This document shows, one piece after another, positions 17,348 through 26,216 of a DNA stretch of 64,000 nucleotides. How positions within the stretch are numbered: position 1 is the first letter of the stretch; every line of letters starts with the position of its first letter. The position numbers and the translations under genes were made by a program. The stretch comes from Saprospiraceae bacterium. GTDB taxonomy: Bacteria; Bacteroidota; Bacteroidia; Chitinophagales; Saprospiraceae. The stretch covers positions 474,501-538,500 of the forward strand of contig JADJJL010000003.1 of assembly GCA_016710265.1 (NCBI GenBank). The letters are read 5' to 3'. A model generated the notes under the pieces. The model did not search any database, had not been told where the DNA came from, and saw only the letters and a list, made by a program, of their open reading frames with translations.

Positions 17348-18232
17348 GTGTTTGACGATTTAGCCAAAGATATAAAATATCAAGTAAGAACCGGTGGTTT
17401 GATCACCAGGGTGATGGTATTTTGTATTGCATTATTCTTACTGCTTAATTTGACCAAATCTTATTTCATGATCAGCGATCGTGGAGTGGACAGTGGTGCT
17501 TTTGATCAGCTGTTAAAATATGTCAGCCTCTCACCGGATTTGATGTTTGTGCTCTTGCATCCCTGGGTATTAATCAGTCATTTTTTTGTACACATGGGCT
17601 TGTTTCATTTAATCTGGAACATGGTCGCACTGTATTGGTTTGGGAGGATTGTGGAAGACCTGATTGGAAGCAGACATTTAAAATTGGTTTTTTTTGAAGG
17701 AGGAATTGCAGGCGGACTTATTTTTTTATTGAGTGTTTGGTTGGTGCCCTGGATGACCGGTGGAGGATTGGCCTACGGTGCTTCTGCAGCGGTGATGGCC
17801 ATCTTGTTGTGCGCAGCTACCATTTCACCCAATTATGAAATAAGATTATTGCTGATTGGGCCAGTCTCTATAAAATATTTGGCGGCTGCTTTGATTGTGT
17901 TGGATGTAATTTTCGCAGGACAAAATTCCAACAGCGGCGGAAGAATAGCGCATTTGGGAGGAGCCATGTTTGGATATTTGTATGTGATCTTATTGAGGAA
18001 TGGCATTTCTCTGGATCCTATGAGCTGGTTCAATTTTGAAAATAATAATTCAAAAAAACTTAAAAAAAGAAAGTCTGGTTCTACCATCAAAATGATTCCA
18101 CCCAAGCCAGTAGTTCGCCCTGATGAAAATCGTTTGGATATTCTGTTGGATAAAATCAGATTAAATGGTATAGATTCACTGACTGCAGATGAAAAAAAGG
18201 AGTTGGATCAAATTAGTCAATCAGGCCAATGA
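17348..18232 (+). CDS. Rhomboid family intramembrane serine protease (second copy)
   Basis: 294 residues from a GTG start placed directly behind the previous stop. Six membrane segments with catalytic Ser in AYGASAAVMAIL and His in RIAHLGGAMFGY; MGLFHLIWNMVALYWFG is the conserved N-containing segment. Unlike its neighbour it has a ~75-residue soluble C-terminal tail, basic at first (KKLKKRKSG) and ending in DSLTADEKKELDQISQ, a short helix-like stretch seen at the end of several Bacteroidota rhomboids. Tail function unknown. Overlaps the next gene by ATGA. Confidence 0.92.
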   Translation: MFDDLAKDIKYQVRTGGLITRVMVFCIALFLLLNLTKSYFMISDRGVDSGAFDQLLKYVSLSPDLMFVLLHPWVLISHFFVHMGLFHLIWNMVALYWFGRIVEDLIGSRHLKLVFFEGGIAGGLIFLLSVWLVPWMTGGGLAYGASAAVMAILLCAATISPNYEIRLLLIGPVSIKYLAAALIVLDVIFAGQNSNSGGRIAHLGGAMFGYLYVILLRNGISLDPMSWFNFENNNSKKLKKRKSGSTIKMIPPKPVVRPDENRLDILLDKIRLNGIDSLTADEKKELDQISQSGQ

Positions 18233-19275
18233 TTAATTTTTTATTTGCCTTAAACATTATTTGGGGACTGATATGCTTAGTGCTTTATTTAGTAGCAGGA
18301 GTGGATCCAAAAAATTTTTGGTTGTTTTCCATTTCAAGTTTACTCATACCCGTCAGTTTTGGAATTAATATATTTTTTATTTTTATTTGGCTTTTTATAA
18401 GATGGAGATATGGTGTGTTATCGCTGATCATTTTAATTTTAGGATATGGTCCACTTTCCAAATTTGTGGCCTTTAATGAGGTCAGCGAGGTGCCAAAATG
18501 TAAAACCAATGGGTTTAAATTGATGAGTTTTAATGTGTATGGTTTAAAAAATACCAAAGATCCCAATGAGCAAATTCATCAAACCAAGAAGAATCAGTTT
18601 TTAAGTTTTTTGAGAAAATCAGAACCGGATATATTTTGTGTACAGGAAAATAATTTGTACGCAGATCGGATCATCAATGAAACCGGATTGTTTACTTACG
18701 TGCATTACATAATAAAACACGGCACCGCCATTTATTCCAAATATCCCATTATGGATCAAGGGCTCATAGATTTTGGTAAAATGACCAATTCCTGTGTATG
18801 GGCGGACATCATGGTGGAAGGTAGAAGACTCAGAGTGTATTCGATCCATCTTGAATCCAATAGAATTTCCAAGGACATTAATCAACTCAAAGACGATGAA
18901 AAAGAAGACCAGGAAGAAAAAATTGGGCTACTTAGAAGTATGATTCGTAAATACCGAAGAACCTCAGTGAGAAGAGCCAAACAGGCAGACATGATTCAAG
19001 CACATGCTGCACAATGTGAATATCCAGTCATCATAGCAGGAGATTTTAATGATACTCCTTATTCTTACGCTTACAGACGTTTGGTGAAAGACAAAGAAGA
19101 CAGTTTTTTAGCGAGAGGTTCAGGAATTGGAACAACCTACGTGGGATTGATGCCCGGATTGAGAATTGATTTTATTCTGGCTGATAAAAAGGCGATTGAT
19201 TTTTGCAGGCATCATGTTTTGCAAACTGCTTTTTCTGATCACAATCCAGTGATTGCAGATATTTATTCTAAATAG
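18229..19275 (+). CDS. Membrane-anchored endonuclease/exonuclease/phosphatase-fold hydrolase
   Basis: 348 residues. The first ~85 contain two or three hydrophobic segments (LFALNIIWGLICLVLYLVAG and later), so the enzyme is membrane-anchored. The EEP domain follows with all key motifs: FKLMSFNVYG (Asn), DIFCVQENN (metal-binding Glu), VYSIHLES, IIAGDFNDTPYS (Asp/Asn), RIDFILAD and FSDHNPVIAD (catalytic His). Substrates of EEP enzymes range from DNA to phospholipids and phosphoesters, and the membrane anchor fits a lipid or envelope substrate. Translationally coupled to the rhomboid gene before it. Confidence 0.88.
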   Translation: MINFLFALNIIWGLICLVLYLVAGVDPKNFWLFSISSLLIPVSFGINIFFIFIWLFIRWRYGVLSLIILILGYGPLSKFVAFNEVSEVPKCKTNGFKLMSFNVYGLKNTKDPNEQIHQTKKNQFLSFLRKSEPDIFCVQENNLYADRIINETGLFTYVHYIIKHGTAIYSKYPIMDQGLIDFGKMTNSCVWADIMVEGRRLRVYSIHLESNRISKDINQLKDDEKEDQEEKIGLLRSMIRKYRRTSVRRAKQADMIQAHAAQCEYPVIIAGDFNDTPYSYAYRRLVKDKEDSFLARGSGIGTTYVGLMPGLRIDFILADKKAIDFCRHHVLQTAFSDHNPVIADIYSK

Positions 19276-19289
19276 TGATTTATTGTTTT

Positions 19290-21035
19290 ATGAAAAATTG
19301 GATTTACATTTTTTATTATACTATTTTTTCTTGTTTTGTTTTTCTTCATAAAACACAAGCCCAAAACGAACTGCTCACCGTATTTGAACGTGATTCCAAC
19401 CGCAGTGCAAGTTATGAGGAATGTATAGATTATTTTCAAAAATTGGATCAGCGCTTTAAAGAACTCAATTTAATTTCAATTGGTGGTTCAGATGTTGGAG
19501 ATTCTCTCAAGCTTGTCATCATTGATAAAAATGGTTTTACGAATCCGACGCTTATTAGAAAAGCAGGAAGGGTTTTGTTGTTGATCAACAATGGGATCCA
19601 TCCCGGCGAACCGGAAGGCATCGACGCAAGCATGATGCTGGCTAGAGATGTGTTATTGAAACCAACTCTGAGTTCTATTTTGGATTCAGTAAGTATTCTT
19701 ATCATTCCTATCTACAATGTCGGTGGAAGTAAGATGAGAAATAATTTTACCAGGGTCAATCAAAACGGCCCTGAGCAATACGGATTTAGAGGCAATCGAA
19801 ATTATTTGGATTTGAACCGCGATTTCATTAAATCGGATGCAGCTAATACCAAAACTTTTCAGGAGATGTTTATGCATTGGCAACCGGATGTGTACATAGA
19901 AACACATACTACCAATGGCGCCGATTATCCTTACAACTTGACTTTGCTTGGCGCTCAGAAAAATAAATTAAATCCTGTGATAGATGATTTATTTTACGGC
20001 GAAATGATCCCTTATTTAAACAAAGCTATGGAAAAGGATGACGATCCCATTTGTCCATATGTCAATGCGGATGGATCACTCAAACATGGCATTTATGGAT
20101 TCATGGATTCGCCTCGGTTTTCTTCTGGTTTTACTTCACTGTATCATTGTTTTTCAATGTTGGTTGAAACACATATGTTAAAGCATTACAAACCCAGGGT
20201 GGAAAGTACCTATCGTTTTTTAATGCACAGTATGCAGTACTTGTTTGAGCAAAATTTTAAGCTAAGACATACTCGTAAAAAAGCTTTTGAATTGGATCGA
20301 CAAATAGATTTATTTTGTTTGAAGTATAAATTTTCAAAGACGAATACGGACAGTATTTATTTTAGTGGTTATGACACGCAGATGATTTATTATCCTGAAT
20401 TACAAATCAATTTGCATCATTACAATCCACAAAAAAAATACAAAACTTTGATTCCTTTTTACGATCATTTTGATTGTAGTTACGAAGTTCAAAAGCCTAA
20501 ATATTATCTTCTTCCCCGTGCTTATCATGAGGTGACAGAGAGATTGAGAAGAAATGGAATCGAGTTGGACAGTTTTACCAGGGATACCATGGTGGAAGCT
20601 TGGTTTTACAAGATCGGAGAACTTTCATCCGCATCGAGTCCTTATGAAGGACATTTTTTACATCACCAAGTGGAACTGAAAGCCCAAAAAATGACATATC
20701 CCTATTTTAAAGGAGATTATATCATTTCTACAAAGCAAAAAAACATACGTTATCTCATGACGGTACTAGAACCTGGAGCGACCGATTCTTATTTTATGTG
20801 GAATTTTTTTGATGGTATTTTGCAAAGAAAGGAGTATTTCTCAGATTATCTTTTTGCTCCTGTGGCTGAAAAATTATTGGCTAATGACCAGAATTTGAAG
20901 CTAAGGTATTTGGAAAAGTTGGCGAATGATCCTGAATTTAAGGCATCTTCAAGTAAAAAATTGGCCTGGATTTACGAACAATCCGCATTGGTGGAGCCTT
21001 ATTACAGGATCTACCCGGTGGCCAGAATAGAATAG
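19290..21035 (+). CDS. Secreted M14-family metallocarboxypeptidase
   Basis: 581 residues from ATG 19290; a GTG at 19275 would add five residues before the signal peptide. Signal peptide of about 25 residues ending in TQAQ. The zinc site is visible as NGIHPGEPEG (HxxE) and, further on, YIETHTTNG (His). The general-base Glu is probably that in MLVETHMLKHYKP. The catalytic domain ends near residue 330; the remaining ~250 residues, with PYFKGDYII and MTVLEPGATDSYFMWNFFD, form an extra C-terminal domain. Last gene of the mutL run, only 14 bp after the EEP gene. Predicted periplasmic or secreted; substrate unknown. Confidence 0.85.
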   Translation: MKNWIYIFYYTIFSCFVFLHKTQAQNELLTVFERDSNRSASYEECIDYFQKLDQRFKELNLISIGGSDVGDSLKLVIIDKNGFTNPTLIRKAGRVLLLINNGIHPGEPEGIDASMMLARDVLLKPTLSSILDSVSILIIPIYNVGGSKMRNNFTRVNQNGPEQYGFRGNRNYLDLNRDFIKSDAANTKTFQEMFMHWQPDVYIETHTTNGADYPYNLTLLGAQKNKLNPVIDDLFYGEMIPYLNKAMEKDDDPICPYVNADGSLKHGIYGFMDSPRFSSGFTSLYHCFSMLVETHMLKHYKPRVESTYRFLMHSMQYLFEQNFKLRHTRKKAFELDRQIDLFCLKYKFSKTNTDSIYFSGYDTQMIYYPELQINLHHYNPQKKYKTLIPFYDHFDCSYEVQKPKYYLLPRAYHEVTERLRRNGIELDSFTRDTMVEAWFYKIGELSSASSPYEGHFLHHQVELKAQKMTYPYFKGDYIISTKQKNIRYLMTVLEPGATDSYFMWNFFDGILQRKEYFSDYLFAPVAEKLLANDQNLKLRYLEKLANDPEFKASSSKKLAWIYEQSALVEPYYRIYPVARIE

Positions 21036-21070
21036 AGGGGCAATATTTATTTAAAATAGGAACTTAAATT

Positions 21071-21078
21071 TATCTTTG
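21071..21078 (+). promoter_or_regulatory. Bacteroidota-type -7 box upstream of the TMTC-like gene
   Basis: TATCTTTG is a full match to TAnnTTTG, 52 bp before the ATG at 21130. It indicates that this gene has its own promoter rather than belonging to the mutL operon. The -33 region is AT-rich without a clear TTTG. Confidence 0.55.
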
Positions 21079-21129
21079 CAGCGATTTTAAGGGATCTGAT
21101 CCCGAAAGAAGAATAAAGCCAAAAAGTAC

Positions 21130-23076
21130 ATGATGAATTCTATTTTTTCTAAATTTTGGACCAATAAATATGCGCATCTGCTTATTATTGGTCTGCTATC
21201 TTTTTTATTGTACGTCAATACGCTTGGGAATAAATTTGTGCTAGATGATTTCATTGTGATCAAAAACAATGATTTTACAACCAAAGGAGTGGCTGGAATT
21301 CCGGATATTTTAAAGTACGATACGTTTAGGGGTTTTCTTAAAAACGATGCAAGTGCTTCCGCAGTAACAGGAGGTCGATATAGGCCAATGACCTTGGTAT
21401 TTTTTGCGGTAGTTTGGGAAATATTTCCAGACAATCCAATGGTATTTCATTTATTGAATGCAATCATTTATGTATTGCTATGCCTATTCATTTATTTGTT
21501 TCTTGTTAAATTATTGGAATTAAAATTCCCTGATATAGCTCGACCGGTCTCATTTCTAAGCGCTTTTATTTTTGCCATTCACCCCATTCACACAGAAGTG
21601 GTGGCCAATATTAAAGGATTGGACGAAATATTTGCACTATTGTTTTCCGTATTGAGTTTTTATTTTATTCTTAAGGCGGTCGACCAAGCAAAAGTCAAAT
21701 TCTATATTTGGGCTTTGATCATGTTTACATTGGCGATGTTTTCCAAGGAAAGCGCGGTAAGTTTTCTTGCCCTTATTCCATTGGGTTTGTTGTTTTTTAG
21801 ATCAACCAATATTTTATCTTCTGTAAAAGCTGTATGGCCAGCTGTCATCGGATTTGTGTTTTATATTGCGGCAAGGGTAGCAGTCATTGGATTTACCTTG
21901 TTTGAGAAAGGCCCCAATGATTTAATGGTCAACCCATTTTTAAAATACAAGGGACTCGAATTGGTGGAAGCGACTACTTCAGAAAAATTGGGAATGATTT
22001 TTTATTCATTGTTAAAATACATTGGTCTCTTGATTTTTCCACATCCATTGACCCATGATTATTTTCCAAAACACATCCCTTTGGTTAAACTCATTACTCC
22101 CATTCCTTTTCTATCTCTACTTGTTTATGTTGTCATTGTTTATTTTATTTTCAGATTTTGGAATAGAAATAAAATTCTAACTTATTCGCTTATTCTCTTT
22201 TTATTGCCGACCATTTTAATCAGTAATTTAATATTTGCGATTGGTACTCCCATGGGAGAGCGATTTATTTTTATTTCATCATTGGGTGCTTGTTTGTTGT
22301 TTGGATATTTGCTTTATAGAGGACTTCAAAGTCCACATTTGGGAAAACTTACCATGGGTTTTTCGTGTGTAGTGTTTGCTTTGTTTTCATTTAAGACAGT
22401 CACAAGAAATCAAAATTGGAAAGACAATTATACTCTTTTTTCGACTGACGTAAAAGTATCGCACAATAGCGCCAAAGCACAGAGTTCCTTGGGTTTTGAT
22501 AGAATGAGCAAATATCGTGATACCAGGGATACCAATGCCGCCAAGATCATCTTGGATGAAGCCATTTTGCATTTGGAAAAAACGGTGGCCATCAATCCAA
22601 GAGAAATAAGTTGCTATCATTATCTTGGAAACGCGTATTATATGAAGCGCAATTATTTAAAAGCATCCGAGTATTATTCCAAATACATGGATTTTCAACC
22701 CAACAATTACGATGTAATTAAAAATTTAGCAACTGCCTATCGCGAAGAAGGAAGGGCTATGGCAATGAAACAAAAAGATTTGGAGCAAGCACTGGATTAT
22801 TTATTTAGATCACTTAAATTAAATCAGAATGATCCCAGAACGGTGGAATCCATCGGCATCGCTTATGGTGCTTTGGAAGATTTTGATCAGGCATTAAATT
22901 ACTTACACAAAGCTGCTGATATGGCTCCGAGAGATGCGTACATCGTGGTAAACCTGGCCAACACCTATTATAAAAAAGGAGACCGAATGACAGCGACCGA
23001 ATTAATGAAAAAAGCATATCTTATTGATCCAAATCTTGGTAATAAATTAAGCCAAACACAGAAAGAGTTTTTTTAA
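21130..23076 (+). CDS. TMTC-like membrane glycosyltransferase with C-terminal TPRs
   Basis: 648 residues. The first ~430 contain about ten hydrophobic segments with the features of GT-C type, TMTC/PMT-like mannosyltransferases: FVLDDFIVIKNN (the acidic pair in the first loop), GGRYRPM, AIHPIHTEVVANIKGLDEIF and IFAIGTPMGERFIF. The C-terminal ~200 residues are tetratricopeptide repeats (HLEKTVAINPREISCYHYLG, NYLKASEYYSKYMDFQPNN, ALDYLFRSLKLNQNDP, ALNYLHKAADMAPRD). In animals TMTC proteins O-mannosylate cadherins; a bacterial homolog may glycosylate surface proteins from a lipid-linked sugar. That role is inferred. Own promoter at 21071. Confidence 0.8.
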   Translation: MMNSIFSKFWTNKYAHLLIIGLLSFLLYVNTLGNKFVLDDFIVIKNNDFTTKGVAGIPDILKYDTFRGFLKNDASASAVTGGRYRPMTLVFFAVVWEIFPDNPMVFHLLNAIIYVLLCLFIYLFLVKLLELKFPDIARPVSFLSAFIFAIHPIHTEVVANIKGLDEIFALLFSVLSFYFILKAVDQAKVKFYIWALIMFTLAMFSKESAVSFLALIPLGLLFFRSTNILSSVKAVWPAVIGFVFYIAARVAVIGFTLFEKGPNDLMVNPFLKYKGLELVEATTSEKLGMIFYSLLKYIGLLIFPHPLTHDYFPKHIPLVKLITPIPFLSLLVYVVIVYFIFRFWNRNKILTYSLILFLLPTILISNLIFAIGTPMGERFIFISSLGACLLFGYLLYRGLQSPHLGKLTMGFSCVVFALFSFKTVTRNQNWKDNYTLFSTDVKVSHNSAKAQSSLGFDRMSKYRDTRDTNAAKIILDEAILHLEKTVAINPREISCYHYLGNAYYMKRNYLKASEYYSKYMDFQPNNYDVIKNLATAYREEGRAMAMKQKDLEQALDYLFRSLKLNQNDPRTVESIGIAYGALEDFDQALNYLHKAADMAPRDAYIVVNLANTYYKKGDRMTATELMKKAYLIDPNLGNKLSQTQKEFF

Positions 23077-23151
23077 TAGTCGATGATCGAAATTTAGATA
23101 GTTTTAATTTCATTGCGCAATAAACGCCTTTGATTCATTATTTTATCATCA

Positions 23152-24684
23152 TCAATTGACTATAAGTTTTGATCTCAAAATACTGCTGTCTTCAAGGGTA
23201 CAAATAGCGATGTATGTACCAGGATTGAATGTTCCCAACTTTAATTTTATAGATGGAGTTGGATTGGTTTTTTGATGATAGACCAATTGACCTAAGAGAT
23301 CTATTATTTGTACAGATTTGATATTCTGATCTTCGGCATTCAAGCTAACTTCATCTGATGCAGGATTGGGGTAAACTGACAAATACCGATAGATCGGGAT
23401 TTCATAAACAGACACTGCCAGATTGGGGTCACAAACTGGTGCGACACCGAGGCGGTAGTTGGGAAATGATGGAAGAAATCCACCATGAGTTTGAGGGAGT
23501 TCAAGCTGATTTTGCCGAAAATCACAGGCCAATCCTTTTTCATCTGGTTTATTGATGACATGAAGAAATTTCATACTGTTGCGGCAGTTGATGTAAATCT
23601 TGCAGTCAGGACCTAATTGCATCCTGCCAAACATATGACTAAAAATATTTTGGTAGCGGAATCCATCCCAATGAGCGATGTGGACCTCGCTAGCTTTGAT
23701 GTCATTGGACTCCAAGTCGTATTGGTAAAGATCCCAGTAAGTACCAACATATAAAAATCTGCCGGAAGGTGAAAAGCAGGCGCCTCCATCAAGCATCATG
23801 CTGTCAATGACTGGAATACTACGGTAATTGCTTAGTAAACCTGTGCTGCGGTCGAAATCAAATAAACTAATATTGTCTAAATAGACAGAATACCTGATAA
23901 ATTTTTCACCATTAGGGGAAAAAATACAAACGCCAAGAGGAAAGTCTTTTATAGAAGAAGTATCTCCAAGATTATTTTGTTTACCAATAACTGAAATACC
24001 ATTTGAATTTAGTAACATTCTATAATAAGCATTTTCATAAGCAACTTTTGATAAAATCCAAAAATCTTTATTATTAATATTTTTTACAACTGCCATTTCA
24101 GCACAAATCGAACTGTCAGTGATAATTGGATTGTTTTTTAAAATAACTTTACCTAAACCATTATTATATTTTAAATCAACAATCGAGTAACTAATAGCAT
24201 CAACCCAAGTTATTAAAATTGGAAAATCCTGAATAGCAATTGAGGCATGAATCAGATAATATCTCATCGAATCCCCAGGATTTGGAATAAAAATTGCCCC
24301 TTGCTCACCTGCTGGGTATCTGTCAGCTGGGCAATTTTCTCTATGGGCTTGTCCGGGGTTAATTTGATCGCCATTCTCCATTAGTTTAAATGCACTGTTT
24401 TTAATTTGACATGCATTGGTGTAGGCGATTAAGTTGCCTTCGATGTCACTGATACATGCGTTGGTAAAGCCGTAATCCATATTAAGACTGTCGTAAGCAA
24501 TTGTATTATTCCCAAATTTTATAACTAGACACGGAGTGCCATAAGAATCAAGAATCCAATTATAATCATATTTTGGAATCATGCTTTGTCCAACTAAAAA
24601 AAATAAGTGGTTAGTAAAAAAAACTAATAAAAGGAGAGGCCTATATAGCCTCTCCATTAAATGCATAATAAAAATTACCATCAT
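23152..24684 (-). CDS. T9SS-sorted propeller-like protein, paralog 3 of 3
   Basis: 510 residues, fourth gene of the operon. Signal peptide ends near LVGQ. The body has ISDIEGNLIAYTNACQIKN, DQINPGQ, a GLGKVILKN stretch and FSPSGRFLYVGTYWDLYQY, distant relatives of the motifs in the 157-1932 and 6914-8695 proteins, then a type A sorting domain (LSVYPNPASDEVSLN). It lacks the PKD domain of those proteins. From about residue 300 on it is almost identical, at DNA level too, to the next gene upstream (24681-26216), while the N-terminal half is clearly different. The start overlaps the previous stop by ATGA. Confidence 0.85.
   Translation of the reverse strand: MMVIFIMHLMERLYRPLLLLVFFTNHLFFLVGQSMIPKYDYNWILDSYGTPCLVIKFGNNTIAYDSLNMDYGFTNACISDIEGNLIAYTNACQIKNSAFKLMENGDQINPGQAHRENCPADRYPAGEQGAIFIPNPGDSMRYYLIHASIAIQDFPILITWVDAISYSIVDLKYNNGLGKVILKNNPIITDSSICAEMAVVKNINNKDFWILSKVAYENAYYRMLLNSNGISVIGKQNNLGDTSSIKDFPLGVCIFSPNGEKFIRYSVYLDNISLFDFDRSTGLLSNYRSIPVIDSMMLDGGACFSPSGRFLYVGTYWDLYQYDLESNDIKASEVHIAHWDGFRYQNIFSHMFGRMQLGPDCKIYINCRNSMKFLHVINKPDEKGLACDFRQNQLELPQTHGGFLPSFPNYRLGVAPVCDPNLAVSVYEIPIYRYLSVYPNPASDEVSLNAEDQNIKSVQIIDLLGQLVYHQKTNPTPSIKLKLGTFNPGTYIAICTLEDSSILRSKLIVN
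24633..24655 (-). promoter_or_regulatory. Hairpin inside the signal-peptide codons of 23152-24684
   Basis: The arms GGAGAGGC and GCCTCTCC (8 bp) enclose a 7-nt loop about 30 bp into the gene, encoding MERLYRPLLL. On the mRNA strand it is followed by TTTTATTAGTTTTTTTTACT, so it has the form of an intrinsic terminator or attenuator. Equivalent hairpins occur at the same place in the two upstream paralogs. Confidence 0.65.
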
Positions 24685-26216
24685 TTTTTGACTATAAGTT
24701 TTGATCTCAAAATACTGCCGTTTTCAAGGGTACAAATTGCGATGTATGTACCAGGATTATAATTTCCCAACTTTAATTTTATAGATGGAGTGGGATTGAT
24801 TTTTTGATGATAAACCAATTGACCTAAGAGATCTATTATTTGTACAGATTTGATATTCTGATCTTCGGCATTCAAGCTAACTTCATCTGATGCAGGATTG
24901 GGGTAAACTGACAAATACCGATAGATCGGGATTTCATAAACAGACACTGCCAGATTGGGGTCACAAACTGGTGCGACACCGAGGCGGTAGTTGGGAAATG
25001 ATGGAAGAAATCCACCATGAGTTTGAGGGAGTTCAAGCTGATTTTGCCGAAAATCACAGGCCAATCCTTTTTCATCTGGTTTATTGATGACATGAAGAAA
25101 TTTCATACTGTTGCGGCAGTTGATGTAAATCTTGCAGTCAGGACCTAATTGCATCCTGCCTATCATGTGACTAAAAATATTTTGGTAGCGGAATCCATCC
25201 CAATGAGCAATGTGGACCTCGCTAGCTTTGATGTCATTGGACTCCAAGTCGTATTGGTAAAGATCCCAGTAAGTACCAACATATAAAAATCTGCCGGAAG
25301 GTGAAAAGCAGGCGCCTCCATCGCGCATCATGCTGTCCACTACAGGTATTCTTTTGAAATTGCTTAACATACCTGACAACCGGTCAAAGTCAAATAAAAA
25401 GAAACCATCATCATAGGGCATATATCGGACCATTTTACTGCCATTTGGGCTAAAAAGTGTTTGTCCGCCACCAGAATCTTGAAATATGTCTGTAGTGTCT
25501 CCAATTTCCTGGATTCCAATGAAGTTGATACCTCCTTTGTTAAGAATAAATTTTACATATTCACCAAGAATGTATTTTTTTACAATGATCCAATAATTTA
25601 CATTGTCTGCGTGTTTCACTACCGCTAAAGAAGAAAGGGTAGTACTATCGTTAATAATAGGTACATTTTTACTTATGACTTTTCCTAAACCATTGTTATG
25701 TCTCAGGTCTATGATAGAATACCTAAGGGCATCTATCCAAAATTTTAATTCTGGAAAATCCTGAATGACTCCGCTTGCGTGAAGTAGATAATATCTCATT
25801 GAATCCCCCGGGTCAGGAATAAACACCGCACCTTGTTCTCCAACAGGGTATCTGCCTGCTGGACAATTTTCTCTATGAACTTGACCAGGGTTAATTTGCT
25901 GGCCATTTTCCATAAGCTCGAAAGCTGAATTATTAATTTGACATCCATTTGAATACGATTTTAATTTTCCATCAATATCACTGATGCATGCATTAGTATA
26001 ACCAAAGTCCATATTGAGACTATCATAAACAATTGTGCTATTTCCAAATTGGATTATTAGGCAAGGAGTACCATATGAATCCAGCACCCAATTGTAGTCA
26101 AATTTTGGAACTAAATTTTGACAATAAATTGAATTTGGAAGAATATAAAAATTAATAAATAAAAGGAGAGGCTTTATAAGCCTCTCCTTTGTAAAAACAA
26201 ATAAAATCATTTTCAT
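24681..26216 (-). CDS. T9SS-sorted propeller-like protein, paralog 2 of 3 (mosaic)
   Basis: 511 residues, third gene of the operon, with a signal peptide ending in YCQ. The N-terminal half (GEQGAVFIPDPGDSMRYYLL, then SGVIQDFPELKFWIDALRYS) is close to the upstream paralog 26213-27769. The C-terminal 40% is nearly identical to the downstream paralog 23152-24684 down to the nucleotide. The change occurs at about 25321. The protein therefore looks like a chimera of its two neighbours, best explained by recombination or gene conversion. Ends in a T9SS type A sorting domain ending LIVKK. ATGA overlaps at both ends couple it to its neighbours. Confidence 0.85.
   Translation of the reverse strand: MKMILFVFTKERLIKPLLLFINFYILPNSIYCQNLVPKFDYNWVLDSYGTPCLIIQFGNSTIVYDSLNMDFGYTNACISDIDGKLKSYSNGCQINNSAFELMENGQQINPGQVHRENCPAGRYPVGEQGAVFIPDPGDSMRYYLLHASGVIQDFPELKFWIDALRYSIIDLRHNNGLGKVISKNVPIINDSTTLSSLAVVKHADNVNYWIIVKKYILGEYVKFILNKGGINFIGIQEIGDTTDIFQDSGGGQTLFSPNGSKMVRYMPYDDGFFLFDFDRLSGMLSNFKRIPVVDSMMRDGGACFSPSGRFLYVGTYWDLYQYDLESNDIKASEVHIAHWDGFRYQNIFSHMIGRMQLGPDCKIYINCRNSMKFLHVINKPDEKGLACDFRQNQLELPQTHGGFLPSFPNYRLGVAPVCDPNLAVSVYEIPIYRYLSVYPNPASDEVSLNAEDQNIKSVQIIDLLGQLVYHQKINPTPSIKLKLGNYNPGTYIAICTLENGSILRSKLIVKK
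26162..26190 (-). promoter_or_regulatory. Strong hairpin inside the signal-peptide codons of 24681-26216
   Basis: Perfect 13-bp arms AAAGGAGAGGCTT and AAGCCTCTCCTTT with a 3-nt loop, starting about 27 bp into the gene and encoding KERLIKPLL. On the mRNA strand it continues into TATTTATTAATTTTTAT. It looks like an intrinsic terminator placed within a coding sequence. Confidence 0.75.

Noticed and set aside
24872..25093. Identical 73-residue ORFs at 23340-23561 and 24872-25093
   Set aside because: Their identity reflects the near-identical DNA of two T9SS paralogs; they are out-of-frame shadows and not a repeated small gene.
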